Source of the DNA: Spisula solida
Lineage: Eukaryota; Mollusca; Bivalvia; Venerida; Mactridae
Direction: 5' to 3'
Length of the DNA: 64,000 nt
Assembly (NCBI GenBank): GCA_947247005.1
Contig: OX365950.1
Coordinates: 50,878,761 to 50,942,760 of the forward strand
The notes below the pieces were generated by a model that did no database searches, was not told the DNA's origin, and saw nothing but the letters and a program-made list of their open reading frames with translations. Of this stretch, positions 23,229 to 35,478 are shown in pieces (the first letter of the stretch is position 1; every line of letters begins with the position of its first letter). Made by a program: the position numbers and the translations under genes.

Positions 23229-24600
23229 CGATAGTTCATCACGCTAATTGGACTTTTGAACATACATATTTTCATTTTTTTATATATTTTTTTTAAATTA
23301 ATTGAATAACGATCATCAATTCAAACTTAAAGAATCGTTTTATGGAATACTATTAATAGCATTAAATAATAATTAAATATTGATAATTATATTGCCACGT
23401 TTTCACATAGCATTTGTGAAGTACGTCACACAATTTGAGTAGTGTTGGACAGGTGTTGAACCCGGGGGCAATTCACACGCTTTGTGCATATGAATATTTG
23501 ATAAACGTACGTTTGCATATGAGGACCAGTCGTGGAGAGTTTGGAGTTTTGAGAACGGCAAACATAATTATTCCTAAAAATCAAAACGTTTTGTGTTCCG
23601 TTGAAGCGAATTACATGTATAACATTTGCTAAGCTATCTGTACATAGTAGTACCTGTCGCAAAATGATAAACCACAACAGCAGCAGCAGTAAGAATTTGA
23701 CTGACGTGGATATATGTATGAGTAATCAGACTTAAAACTGTCTCGGTGAACTTTCTGGCTTACAGTCACCACCAAATCAGACCACTGTGACTATACGACC
23801 TGACAGTCACGACGTTAATATATTCATAATGTAATAATACCTCCCACACAATACCGGTGATAATTACGAGGGGTGATTAACAAGTAATCGAAAAGTATTT
23901 ATTCGCCATTATTGGTTACATTCCCGGGTATTAATTGATCACCCCTCGTATATGAATTACACAAAAACAAAAAGTGCTGAAATTAATTTTGATTTAATCA
24001 AGAAAAATTACGACATATTTTCCTTTAAAAATAGCCAAGAATTAACATACACAAAATGTACTGACATACTTCCGGTCTAATATTTATGCTAATTATCAAG
24101 ATATTACCATGTTATTTACTAATTTAGGTTAGTATGGTTATGGTTTTATGTTACATTTAGTTTATTTTTAAAATTCAGAAGGTCAACGACCTATCACTGA
24201 GTACAACGTGTATATCTACTAAAGTAATCAGATCACGGTGACAAAATTAATGCAAATGTATACTTGACGTCATTCGGCACTAACGTACATGAATTCATAT
24301 TTAGACGATTCTGACCGCTAAGTACAATGACGCAATGAATGCGCGTATTAAGAAGAATCATAGATCGACACAATTGCATGTACACTACACCGAAACCCTT
24401 TGAAAATGCACAAATAGGGTGATTCCGGTAATTCTTGAAGCTGTAATGAAATATTGTGTTTATACGGAGCTTTAGATGTGTAAACGCTGTGACAAGGTGC
24501 ATTTGAACTTGGTTTGATGTCTTATAAGGTGTACAGAAAACTAAATTCAGTGTTCACATTTTGCATGCGTGGAATTATCAGTACTTTGAATATTTGTCCC
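23229..24600. other. Intergenic region between 7SL and the Cys-rich ORF
   Basis: Upstream of 7SL lies a T/A-rich block (23265-23300) that could hold external Pol III promoter elements, but none is clear. A short hairpin element (TACGAGGGGTGATTAA at 23868, complement near 23950) is the only repeat seen. No exon recognised. Confidence 0.45.
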
Positions 24601-24621
24601 CGCATATCTATATATATACAG

Positions 24622-24983
24622 TGCCGACTGTTTGCCGGAAACACTACAGCAAAGTTTGTTGTGTTACAAATGTACTTGAATTGTGCACCGCGACTCGAAG
24701 AACATGTTATAACAACAAAGACACCATTGCGTTGTTCGCCACCGGCTTTATGAAAGTAGATTGCATGTGTAATACCACGTTAAGGTCTTGTTTTGACTGC
24801 AAGAAATGTAAAAGGGGTGATCAAAGGACAATTAGCCAGATAACGCAAATTCAATCTAGCAATGTTGCACATTCAGCGTGTGTTCAACGTGAAGTCACAT
24901 TGTTATATTACGACTCAGTCAGAGTGATATTTAGCTCGAACTCTGGAAGACGTTTGATTGAGCAATTCCTATGTAACTCTTAA
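24622..24983 (+). CDS. Possible cysteine-rich exon, unrecognised
   Basis: An open frame with a TATATATACAG acceptor-like site directly before 24622 and a TAA at 24981. In the first 64 residues there are 10 cysteines, including CC, CxC and CFDCKKC spacing, suggesting a disulfide-rich extracellular module. I do not recognise the family. No partner exon with matching phase or signal peptide was found upstream, and no convincing poly(A) signal follows. It could be a chance frame in AT-rich DNA. Confidence 0.3.
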
Positions 24984-25075
24984 TTCCCTAGCACTCAATT
25001 CGTTGCAGTGTAAAGGTTACAGTGTCATTGATGTAGAGTAAACGAAAAAAGGGGGAAAATATATTGTACTACTTG

Positions 25076-25495
25076 CAGGGTAGCAATACCACGTGGCTAT
25101 TTGGCTACAGTTACAAGTAGAAATTTGTAAACATTGGAACACAAATATATCCATAAGTATTTTATTTCTTCATCAATTTCTATAGAATATACGCCACGCT
25201 AAGGGGAAAAGTATTTGCTTTCCGTAAAATATAAGCTCTTTTTCAACAGTTTTACCGATTTTTCCATTACCCTGTGAAACATACACGACCCACGGTTTCA
25301 CAAGATAATGGGCAAAACGACACAGACGCTGAAAAAGATTTTATATTTCATCGAAAGCAAATAATTGTCCCCTTAGCGTGGCGTATATTTCATAGAAATT
25401 GATGAAGAAATAAAATACTTTATTTTTTTATTTTCTAATGTTTACAAATTTCTTCTTGTAACTGTAGTCAAAAGTCACGTGGTATTGCTACACTG
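25076..25495. mobile_element. Palindromic MITE F, copy 1
   Basis: Starts CAGGGTAGCAATACCACGTG and ends CACGTGGTATTGCTACACTG. The two halves are complementary along nearly their whole length, around CCGATTTTTCCATTACCCTG. Copy 2 lies at 34080-34488. Confidence 0.8.
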
Positions 25496-28050
25496 ACTAG
25501 TCTAGTACAATATAAATTTACATTTTTTTATATATTTTTATCAATGATACAGTTACCGGTGGTCAAACCCATATACCGTATTGCATTCTTAATAAAATGC
25601 ACGCATGGCACACATGGCACACATGGCAGTACACAAAGTAACTTAGTTTGCCAAACATTTAAAGGCTATATATGGCTTATAAATGTTCACATTCATAGAA
25701 TGTCTTTGTTACGACCGCTGAATGATGTGTTTTCCTTTTTAGTGTTTCATTATAGCATGTCCCAAATTAGGTGGGACACGAAAATGACTAAAACTAATGA
25801 ATTAGCTTATGGTGCAACACGTTTTATCGTGAAGAGAATAATTAATTGTTTAAATTGTCAATATTAAATATATTCTGCACCCTTGCCCAATGTCAAGTCA
25901 AGTTTTGAAGCATTTCTTCTAGATTTGTTCAATTTCAAAGCTGAGTGAAATTCCTTTAAATACGCGCAGGGTATAAGGCCAGCCAGCATTAGCGATCGCA
26001 TTCTGTACAACACTACAGCTGCAGCACTTTTCCTCCGAACTTCGGGAGAAATCTAAGTTTGCTCAAATCAAGTCTGAGGTTACCTTGAAATGTTCCTGTA
26101 ATAAACTCGGCACACAGTACATGTACCACTTTTGAGTTCGGTCTCGACTGGAAGTTTAATCATGCAAGATATACGACCGAGTTTAATTTTATGCTCTATA
26201 ATACGTGGTCTATTTTGTATAGTTCCAGCGGCCTGCCTTATGAGTTACTTGCTACCTTTTATTGCAAGATTATTAAAGTCGTGGATCATTCTGATATATG
26301 GTCTGTATACTGGCTGGTCAGGAAGTATAGCTGATTTTTATACCTAACAAATACGACCACCTAAATAACAAGACCAAATGAAAATAAGACCATTCTTTCC
26401 AGGTTCATTATCATGCTTTTGTTAAACCACCTGTACTGTCACAGGAACAGTTCTATAATTTGCCGTGGCCTATAATCTATATTTATAAATATAGCTTATA
26501 GTCCACGGCTATTTATAAAATTGTTTGTCTGGTCGAGTACCAGTGTGTACCTCAATATCACGACCACCTCAAAAATGAAACCATGTAGCTTTAAAGAGAC
26601 TTATTGGGTCTAAGTATACTGGTTTTACTGTATATGAATAATGTAATAAAAGACTACTTAAAGCAATCTTGAAAGCTCGGCTAATTTCCGTGTGTCTCCG
26701 GTAAATATTGCAATGCATAAAGGCCAAGGTGATTAGAATGTACTTAAAGATGGGATAGCCGGAGATTTGTGGACAGCTGTACGTGAACACTGTACGTTAT
26801 AGAACAATATAGTCTCCCTGTCTGACTTAAACACATACAGTCTCTGTATTCAGTATTCGTCGTTTAATAAACGTTTAATCACTCGCGTGTTAATGAGACA
26901 GTATATCACAATTTGTCCAGTATATTATTCATTATTCATAATTAGGCTGAGAATTACGTAATAAATACTACTTTAGTAGTGATAAGTACATGTTGGCCCC
27001 CTATGTAAGTCAGTACAATATCATTAAAGCATGTGATAAATTATGTATACAATGTACATGCAGTAAATAGCGTGAATCGTGTATTAGAATGACATGCATA
27101 TATCGCTGGCTTAGAATGAGAAGGTTGTAAGTACGAACACGCCTTTTTCGAGAAAACTAGAAAACCCTGTCTGAAAACAACTATCTACTTATGGAAAAAC
27201 AAGCCTTTTCAACTTCAGTTTGGTCAACATGACCTGTTCCGATTTTCATGAAAATAGGCTCATAAGAAGCTCTCCTTGTGATGCAGATTTCAAATATGCA
27301 TGAGTCTTGTAACTTGTAAGGTCGTAATTACTACTTACGACGTTATAATTCTAAGGCCATCGATATCTCCTGATTTCTATAAGAACGATTAAATCCGAAT
27401 TAGATGCGATACGTAAATACTAGTTCCTAATCGAAAGGTACATGTATGCTGCAGGTGAGATGAACAATCGTGAAAGCTCGGCCATTTCCGTTTGTCTCCG
27501 GTAAATATACTATTATATATTGTAATGCATAAAGACCGAGGTGATCAGAATGGATAAATGAAGTTAGTTAGGTTCCTTTGAATTCTCAGTTTGCTGACCT
27601 GTTCATTTATAACATTGGGAGTTACATTGTCATGGTATTGTAATGACAATTTTATAATAAATATCATATTAACCTTTTCTTTAAACAACATGATGCTTTT
27701 ATTTCAATATTTCAGTTGACAGGTGTTTTCTATGCAGTCTAGCTCACCAAATTAAAAGTGACCAAAATGAAATAAAAGCTTGCAATTCCTGATGGAAACA
27801 GCACCATGCTTGTAATTAATTTCAGGAAATAATTAATTCATTTACGACAAAATAGTAATGTGTCTGCATGAACAGTCAGTGTGAATTCATACAACAATAT
27901 ACCAAACTGTTTCAACATTTGATGATGGATGAGTTATGTCAACAGAGATATCAAATGCGCACGTGATCATGAAAATGTTTAATGAATTCCAAAATATACA
28001 TATATAGCTTGGCTTCAACCATTGGCTGTTAAATGGTAATTTTGACGCTT
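25496..28050. other. Intergenic region upstream of the secreted-protein gene
   Basis: AT-rich with MITE remnants. Family A copy at 27102-27365, and two related blocks sharing GCTCGGC.AATTTCCGT.TGTCTCCGGTAAATAT near 26675 and 27475. No exon was recognised; short open frames here have no splice or similarity support. Confidence 0.45.
27102..27365. mobile_element. MITE family A copy, intact
   Basis: Starts ATCGCTGGCTTAGAATGAG and ends with the approximate complement, CTAAGGCCATCGAT. The interior includes CAACTTCAGTTTGGTCAACA and TCATGAAAATAGGCTCATAA, shared with copies at 851, 32178, 34768 (fragment) and 46312. Confidence 0.75.
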
Positions 28051-28051
28051 T

Positions 28052-28061
28052 TATAATTATA
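28052..28061 (+). promoter_or_regulatory. Possible TATA element
   Basis: TATAATTATA lies about 65 bp upstream of the start codon at 28127, a reasonable distance for a short 5' UTR. No transcript evidence; the region is AT-rich, so chance is possible. Confidence 0.3.
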
Positions 28062-28126
28062 ATAGTTTTTTTCTTGACGTATACGTGTAAGGGTCTTCCA
28101 GCTCACTCTGCCGCTTGTCCGTCAAT

Positions 28127-28160
28127 ATGAAAGTCGTTGGGATTTTGGTGATATTTGTCG
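28127..28160 (+). CDS. Secreted protein exon 1 (signal peptide start)
   Basis: ATG plus ten codons (MKVVGILVIFV) and one base. Donor GTAAGT follows at once. Without this exon, the open frame of exon 2 would appear to start inside the intron at 30268. Confidence 0.8.
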
Positions 28161-31100
28161 GTAAGTGGATTACTTTATGTTGTGCACATTTTGGTGTTAT
28201 TTGTGGCCTCTGAAGATAATCGATATGATATTACACATGATTGTTTATCGATATATTATGCATTTATGTTATGTTTAATTATAACTTGATCAATTTCATA
28301 TCTCAGTATTTGTTAAAAGTAGAAAAAATGTATCGAATTTGTATTGGATGTTGGTGAGGCTATATTTTAATTTTATCGGGATTATTTACCTACGATATTT
28401 AATAACATGATGCGTTAAAATGTCAACAAATTCTAATTGTCAATCGCAATGTACAAGGCAAAGGCGGGAATTTACTGTTAACTAGTGAGCCAACTACAGC
28501 ATGTTAGGGTGTTTGTTATTGTTTCGTCCGACTAGCAGCACTTACAACTCCGCAGACTCTTATGGTTAGGTCATAACCAGTATTAACGATTTCTGATAAT
28601 TTGCCATTTGCGTATAAGCTTGAACAATGATAAATTACAATTGACTATCCAACTTTTATATGACCAATAATTGTTCGCTGATTGTTCAAACCTCAGCGAT
28701 CAATCTGCTAATTGCAAATCAGTAAACCTCGTGGAACTTATGTTTTAATTTTAAAACATCATTTACGAATGCAATTTACTCGTCTTTTCATATTACATGA
28801 TGCGACATATTTATAAATACTTCATGAAGAAACAAAACTACACGGAATTACTAAGTGGTGTTTTGCAAGTGGTTACAGTAACGTTTAAAGTTTTTGACTG
28901 AGCTTTTGAAATGTCTGTGACGTCATTATATAAATTATGACCTCTACGAGTTCGCCCTTGGGTACTAGGTGATTGCTCTGACTTAAACATATTGTACGTG
29001 TCTCTCGAATTATAACTTGTTTCGTTAGATAAACACTGTGTTTGCGATTGATATTTGTCATTAATACGAAATTTTCAAAATGATTTAACGGATATTCGGA
29101 TACTAATTTGTTATCCGGATACTCGAAACACAGAATACGAATATTCGTTGCCAACCTTACTCAATTATAGAATTTGCTTTTGTTAAATAAAAATGACAAA
29201 CGTTTATGACATAATCACTTTAAAATAGACACCCTCGTTCTGGGTAACACGTGCACGACCACAGAAAATGTAGACTTCGTTCTAAACTCCAATGTATGTT
29301 TATGAACACCTCTCACGAATTCAATATTGATCTTACTTGACTTAAGTATAAGGACAGCCAATCAGATCACACCATATCTAACTCTTGGGCAGTAACAGGC
29401 GATATGATTGGCTATCCTTTTTCTCTCATTAAATAAGATCAATATTGAATACCACCCAGGAGTGTATTTTATAGTTATCTCAAATTGTTACATTTTACCA
29501 TTTATTTTAAGCAAATCAACATGTACAAATGTATACCTTTAGCCAGATTGCACTTATCAATGTTTTCCCCCCAGAGGGAGGGGGCGGGGATGCACGGGGA
29601 ATTAGACATAAAGAACAACCACACTCCAATGTATTAGACAGTACTATCTGCACCCCCCCCCCCCCCCTCTGGGGGAAACATTGACAAGTGCAGATAGCCC
29701 TGTCATATGTTATGGCGTGTATCCTTCGCATGTATACTGTATATCTGTACATTATGTGTTTATTGTATGTAATATTATTATTGTAATTACATGCTTGAAA
29801 GGGTCTACGATTGGAGAATAAATTCTATTCTATTCTATTCTATTCTACTCTAACCCTGCCCTGCCCTGCCCTGCCCTGCCCTGCCCTGCCCTGCCCTGCC
29901 CTGCCCTGCCCTGCCCTGCCCTGCCCTGCCCTGCCCTGTCCTGCCCTGCCCTGCCCTGCCCTGCCCTGCCCTGCCCTGCCCTGCCCTGCCCTGCCCTGCC
30001 CTGCCCTGCCCTGCCCTGCCCTGCCCTGCCCTGCCCTGCCCTGCCCTGCCCTACTCAATTCAATGCCCAATCCCATTCCATTCTATTCCATTCTTTTCCA
30101 TTCCATTATATTCTTTTCTATTCTACTAGTATTCGGTTCTGTTATATATTGTATGTACTCGTACATGTTTCTCAAGTATATAGAATGCCTGCACTTAATC
30201 TTGTAAGAGATCGATAACTATCAGGTTTATCATAAGTACTTTACTATCAATATTTTAATATTTCTTCGTGTTATTTTTAGTTGCCCTGGTTGCACAGAAT
30301 GTGGTGAATGGTTTGCCGTTGCCAAGTGGTACTAACACTGTAAGCAAGGCAGCTAAAACAGTGAAAACGAACGCGGCACCAAAACCAGCTCCTAACAATG
30401 TATCACCAACGAAAACAAAACCAGCTTCTAACAATGTATCACCAACGGAAACAAAACCAGCTTCTAACAATGTATCACCAACGGAAACAAAACCATCTGC
30501 TGGTGTGGCCAGCAATAACGCGGGAGGTGAAGCTGTAGCTCAACCAGCAGGACCAAAACCGCAAGCTGCTGCAACAGCAAAGGTACAATCGCCTGCCGGG
30601 GGAGCAAGTGAAGCCGTCGCGCCAGGACCAGCAACAGGCGAGACAGCACCTCCTGTATATGTAGCAGAAGGAGCAAGTGAAGCCGCTGCGCCTCCTCAGG
30701 CAACAGGTGCGGCAGCACCGCCTGCCAAGGAAGCTAGTGAAGCCGCTGCGCCTGCTCAAGCAACAAGTGAGGCAGCAGCCCCGGTCGAGGGAACTAGTGA
30801 AGCCACTGTGCCTCCTCAAGCAACAGGTGGGGCAGCACCGCCTGCCGAGGGAGCTAGTGAAGTCGCGCCAGTTCCAGCACCAGGAGGAAATGCAGCATCG
30901 TATCCCAAGGGAGCTAGTGAAGCCGCCATGCCAGCTGCAGGAGAGGGAGCTAGTGAGGCCGGACAACCTGTAGCATCAAGAGGAAAGGCAGCACCGCCTG
31001 CCGAGGGAGCTAGTGAAGCCGTCGTGCCAGCTGCAGCAGCAGGAGAGGCAGGAGAAGCATCACCACCGGGTGAAGCTGCAGAAGTACTACCACCGGGTGA

Positions 31101-31743
31101 AGCTGCAGAAGTACTACCACCGGGTGAAGCTGCAGAAGTACTACCACCGGGTGAAGCTGCAGAAGTACTACCACCGGGTGAAGCTGCAGAAGTACTACCA
31201 CCGGGTGAAGCTGCAGAAGTACTACCACCGGGTGAAGCTGCAGAAGCACCACCACCGGGTGAAGCTGCAGAAGTACTACCACCAGGTGAAGCCGGGGAAG
31301 GGGTACCTGCTGCAGGGGCACAAAATGCTGAAGGCGCTGCAGCTGGAGCTACTGGAGAAGGCGTGGCATATGGCGAAGGTAAGGCAGGCGGTGAAGGCGC
31401 TGCTCAAGGAAAAGGAGCAAACGGTGAAGGTGTGGTGTCTGTAGAAGGTGTGGCACAATATGAAGGCGGTGCAGGCGGTGCTAATTATGAAGGTGCGGCT
31501 CCTGTTGAAGGCGGCGGTAATTATGAAGGCGGGAATCCCCCAGAAGGCGGCCCTAATTATGAAGGTACGGCTGGTGGTGAAGGCGGGCATACCGGTGAAG
31601 GCGGTGCTGGTGAAGTTGCTGGTGGTGAAGGGGCTGGTGGTGAAGGGGCTGGTGGTGAAGGTGCTGCTGGTGAAGGGGCTGGTGGTGAAGGAGCTGGTGG
31701 TGAACAGGGTAGTGAGAATGCAGCAGGTGAAAGTATTAAGTAA
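28127..31743 (+). CDS. Secreted Ala/Pro/Glu/Gly-rich low-complexity protein, 2 exons
   Basis: Coding exons 28127-28160 and 30281-31743 join at GTAAGT/TTTTTAG to give 498 residues. The N-terminus MKVVGILVIFVVALVAQNVV is a clear signal peptide, so the protein should enter the secretory route. The mature part has almost no hydrophobic stretches. In order: three TKPAxNNVSPT repeats, a block of EGASEAA repeats spaced by ATG-rich linkers, eight 9-residue GEAAEVLPP repeats (about 31066-31290), then Gly/Glu repeats (NYEG, GGEGAGGEGA). It is strongly acidic toward the C-terminus. I do not recognise a named family; acidic repetitive secreted proteins are common among molluscan mucins and shell or byssus matrix proteins, but that role is only a guess. 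Confidence 0.85.
29541..29700. repeat. Short hairpin element with poly-C run
   Basis: AGCCAGATTGCACTTATCAA (29541) followed by TGTTTTCCCCCCAGAGGG is mirrored at 29666-29698 by CCTCTGGGGGAAACATTGAC. The right arm starts with a C15 run. Within intron 1 of the secreted-protein gene. Confidence 0.65.
29854..30052. repeat. (CCCTG)n microsatellite, about 40 copies
   Basis: 199 bp of CCCTG units with a single C-to-T change at 29939. It is preceded by a TTCTA pentamer run (29821-29852) and followed by diverged ATTCC pentamers. The minus strand reads GGGCA repeatedly, a continuous run of G-triplets suited to G-quadruplex folding. Confidence 0.97.
30281..31743 (+). CDS. Secreted protein exon 2 (repeat body and stop)
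   Basis: Acceptor TTATTTTTAG. It completes the signal peptide with VALVAQNVVNG and encodes all repeats. TAA at 31741-31743. The GEAAEVLPP units are nearly identical at the DNA level (27-bp period), indicating recent tandem expansion; one unit reads GEAAEAPPP. Confidence 0.85.
31066..31290 (+). repeat. 27-bp coding minisatellite, 8 units
   Basis: GGTGAAGCTGCAGAAGTACT recurs every 27 bp, adding nine residues per unit without disturbing frame. Units are almost identical, so the copy number is likely variable between individuals. Confidence 0.9.
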
Positions 31744-31887
31744 ACAATAACAATACAAACCTTGAATACAAACTGTGACATTCATATTTTGTTTATTCGC
31801 TTGTGATAATACAAACAATGACATCTTTTAAACACATTTCTTACCGTACAAGAAAGAAAAGAATTAAAAGAAAATACATGTACTAGT

Positions 31888-31893
31888 AATAAA
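31888..31893 (+). promoter_or_regulatory. Candidate poly(A) signal AATAAA
   Basis: The first canonical AATAAA after the stop codon of the secreted-protein gene, 145 bp downstream. Position is suitable; no other support. Confidence 0.4.
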
Positions 31894-32177
31894 AATGTAT
31901 AATTAAAGCGGGGAGAGACGAATTTTATGAGCTCGCCACCTGTTTCGTGTGTAGAGACGTTGTGTTCGTATTAACAAATTTACACAAGTAATTATACACG
32001 TGTGATAAAAGGGGTTCGTATTACAATAGAACTTCGTTATGACGAGTATCGATATGTCGAGCACTCGGCCTATGTCGAGCACCCAGCCTATGTCGAGCAC
32101 ATTGTGTTAAAAGGAGTTCGCAATACATTGTATCTATAAACAAACTGATCATGAAATGTATCCCAGCTACTGTAGAA

Positions 32178-32415
32178 GTCGCTGGCTTAGAATTAGAAGG
32201 TCGTAAGATCAAAATCAATATTTTGAGAAAACAAGAAAAAACTGTCTGAAAACAACTCTTTACGTAGGCAAAAACAAACCTTTTCAACTTCAGTTTGATC
32301 AACATTTCCGATTTTCATGAAAATAGGCTCATAAGAAGCACAATGGGTGCAGATTGCAAATATGTATCAGTCTTATAAGGTCGTACTTACGACCTTCTAA
32401 TTCTAAGCCAATGAT
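32178..32415. mobile_element. MITE family A copy, intact
   Basis: Starts GTCGCTGGCTTAGAATTAGA and ends TTCTAATTCTAAGCCAATGA, a clean inverted pair, about 238 bp. Confidence 0.8.
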
Positions 32416-33156
32416 ATAAGGGCCGTGAGCTCGAATCCAATTCAACCGGTTGAGTGTTCATGGATGGCTTTTTTTATAAATAATACATTATAGGCTACTA
32501 CAGCAAGCATTAATACATATTGCACAGTCAATTTAAACCACGTCCCCAACATTGGGGAAGGGTGGTGGATAGCGGGGAAACATTGTTACGTGGTTTTACC
32601 TTTCTGATGTCACCACACTGGTTTAAAATTGAGCATTACTTTTATATGATAAAATAATCATTATTAAGGTGCTTGCCTGATGGACATGTATGTGATACCT
32701 ATGACGTTATACACGTATACACATTTGTTACATTTGTTACATTTGTTGAATATTGTTCTTATATAAATGTTTGAAAATGTATTCTGTATTCAGTTTTTAT
32801 TTGGGCAGCATGGTGCCGCTAAAACAGTGCACGCATGTTTATGAAGAAGAAAAAGGAGAAGAAAAAGAGGAAGAATTGTTTTCAGTTTTTGTTACAACAA
32901 ATTAAATAGTATGAAATTGGACAATATGGCCTTTGGACAAACATAAAAAGCAACAGATAATGCATGTGAATATAAATTGTAATCATAACACACGCACAAG
33001 TACTCTACATATACCGGCACAAGAGTAGTGTGTTTTAGCAGCATCCTTTACTGAAATACATGCTGTTCAAGATGTTGGAAAACGAATAATTATGGTATTC
33101 TGGGTCGATAGACTGTTTGAACACAAGAGGATATTACATGAGTATCTTTTCATATA

Positions 33157-33450
33157 TTGAATTTAAGGCTCTGTCGAGCATTTTATTGATTTTATTCAAC
33201 GAGTTTAATAAATTCAATGTGGAAGGTCACAAATGTAATGTTCTTTTTATCACATGTTAGCCTTTTCCGGCAGAAACATAAAATACAGTAGCTACTTATT
33301 TTCACTTTAATAAAAGCGCAACTTTGTGACTTCGCCTATACTTTGAGTGACGTCACTTCAAAGCTTTATTACACTAGTGTATTATCAAAAATAAATAATA
33401 GCTTTATTACGCTACCGCGACGTCAAACATGTGATAAAAATATATGCACA
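33157..33450. mobile_element. Hairpin element with TATCACATG motif
   Basis: Shares GACGAGTTTAATAAA-like and TATCACAT...ATGTGATAAA features with 44651-45068. It contains several short inverted blocks around TTTATTACGC. Boundaries are approximate. Confidence 0.4.
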
Positions 33451-33633
33451 TCAACATTGGATAATCAACTTCCCGTTAATAACGAAAATACAGTAAAACC
33501 TCGGTAAGCGATGACACCAGCAACCGGCCTATGTCGAGCAAAAAGTCCCGGCGGATTTGCCACTATGTTGTACAGTAATTATCTCTCTAAGTCAAGTATT
33601 ATTATAATGAGCATCCAGTCTATCTCGAGCGCA

Positions 33634-33881
33634 GGCCCCGATATCCCGAAGCATCTCAAGTAGAAATCTCAACTCAAATTGATATTTTGATAATTTCAAA
33701 GTCTGAATTTGAGATAAATATTAATCTTGAACTCTCAAAATGTAGCTGTAATAAACTCAGTATAATGTTTCTGTTTTGTTATACCAATTTAGAGTACAAT
33801 TTTGCATGGAAACTGCCTCAAACGATTGGTGACAAAATGTGAGTTGAGATTGAGCTCAGACTGAGATGCTTCGGGAGATCG
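33634..33881. mobile_element. MITE G, copy 1
   Basis: Starts GGCCCCGATATCCCGAAGCA and ends GATGCTTCGGGAGATC. About 250 bp with interior CAACTCAAATTGATATTTTG. Nearly identical to 35233-35478, implying recent activity. Confidence 0.75.
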
Positions 33882-34079
33882 TTGCCAGGTGTCAATTATG
33901 AAAATTGTTCATCTGCCTCAGCATTCAACATTCGGCTGCAGAACAAAAAAATAAACTTTGCATAAAAAGTTGGGGTAAGTTTTGTATTTCGACACTCAAA
34001 CTAAGTAAAGAAAAATAGGCGCATGACTTGAATGCAAAGTTGGTTAAGAATGTGGCATTCAAACCCAACTTAGCTATAC

Positions 34080-34488
34080 CAGTGTAGCAATACCATGTGG
34101 CTTTTGGCTACAGTTACAAGTATAAATTTGTAAACATTGGAACACAAATATAGCCGTAAGTATTGTATTTCTTCATCGATTTCTATAAAATATACGCCAC
34201 GCTAAGGGGAAAAGCATTTGCTTTCCGTGAAATATAAGATCTTTTTCAGGAGTATAACCGATTTTTCCATTACCCTGTGAAACATACACGTTCCACGGTT
34301 TCACAAAACGGCACAGCTGCTGAAAAAGATTTTATATTTCATTGAAAGCAAATAATTGTCTCTTTAGCGTGGTGTATATTTCATAGAAATCGACGAAGAA
34401 ATAAAATATTTATGACTATTTTATTTTCCATTGTTTACAAATTTCTTCTTGTAATTGTAGTCAAAAGTCACGTGGTATTGCTACACTG
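34080..34488. mobile_element. Palindromic MITE F, copy 2, with target duplication
   Basis: Starts CAGTGTAGCAATACC and ends GGTATTGCTACACTG. Flanked by TATAC on both sides (34075-34079 and 34489-34493), a likely 5-bp target duplication. Near-complete foldback, so the single strand would form a roughly 200-bp stem. Confidence 0.8.
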
Positions 34489-35232
34489 TATACATTCCAC
34501 CCAACTAACAGCCAAAGAGACCTTGAAAATCGATAATTGGCAAAGTTTGTATTTTTTCCTTAGTGCTTTGTCGAACATAGCTCGGCATTCAAGCTGACTA
34601 ATTTCCTTCCTAACAGTTTGGTTGGTGTATGTTGATCGTAAAGCAATATCAGCATTTATTCGAGGTCAGTAGATTTTGGATATCGATTGTCAAACGAACT
34701 CACCTTGGTATTCGATTGTTCTTAATTACCGAATATTGATTGCAACTTCTCTGTGTATTTCAATATTTCGCTTGCTTTGAATGAGAAGGTCGTAAATTTT
34801 TACAAAAACGCTATTTTGGGAAAACAAGAAAAAAACTGTCTGAAAGAAAACATGGAACCGAAGACTGTGCCTTGTGGGACTCCGGATGTTGCAGAACAGT
34901 TGAAGAATAATGATACTTTAAACAAGGACTTCCTGGCTGCGGTTGTTGAGTGGAGGATTCTACCGTAAAATCATTTTTTTCGTATGTGTCAAATTTTCAT
35001 AGATTTCTAGGTTGAACTCCACCACGAAATATAATCCCCACAAATAATCGACCAACGAAATAAGAAACAATTGTTTCCCCTGCATTATTTTAAAATCTAC
35101 GAAATTACGACACCACGAAATTACATTTTACCAAATTCCAAGAACTTTAGTACCCGTGAAAATAAGTGATTTTTAAGTAATCCACTGAATGGTGGTTCAA
35201 TGGTACATTGAATATATCTTCAGGGAGATTCC

Positions 35233-35478
35233 AGGCCCCGATCTCCCGAAGCATCTCAAGTAGAAATCTCAACTCAAATTGATATTTTGATAATTTCAAA
35301 GTCTGAATTTGAGATAAATATTAATCTTGAACTCTCAAAATGTTGCTGTAATAAACTCAGTATAATGTTTCTGTTTTGTTATACCAATTTAGAGTACAAT
35401 TTTGCATGGAACTGCCTCAAACGATTGGTGACAAAATATGAGTTGAAATTGAGCTCAGATTGAGATGCTTCGGGAGGT
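35233..35478. mobile_element. MITE G, copy 2
   Basis: Almost identical to 33634-33881, with ends GGCCCCGATCTCCCGAAGCA and GAGATGCTTCGGGAGG. Confidence 0.75.

Noticed and set aside
22952..23275. Short ORFs on both strands near 23 kb
   Set aside because: They overlap the 7SL RNA gene, which explains the sequence conservation and higher GC.
29811..30206. 131-codon frame of Pro/Cys/Ala/Leu repeats and its 78-codon antisense counterpart (GRAGQ repeats)
   Set aside because: Reading of the CCCTG microsatellite inside an intron.
30464..31824. Antisense and alternate-frame ORFs over the secreted-protein exon (up to 182 codons)
   Set aside because: The 27-bp and other 3n repeats keep other frames open. 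Only the plus-strand frame has a signal peptide and matching splice site.
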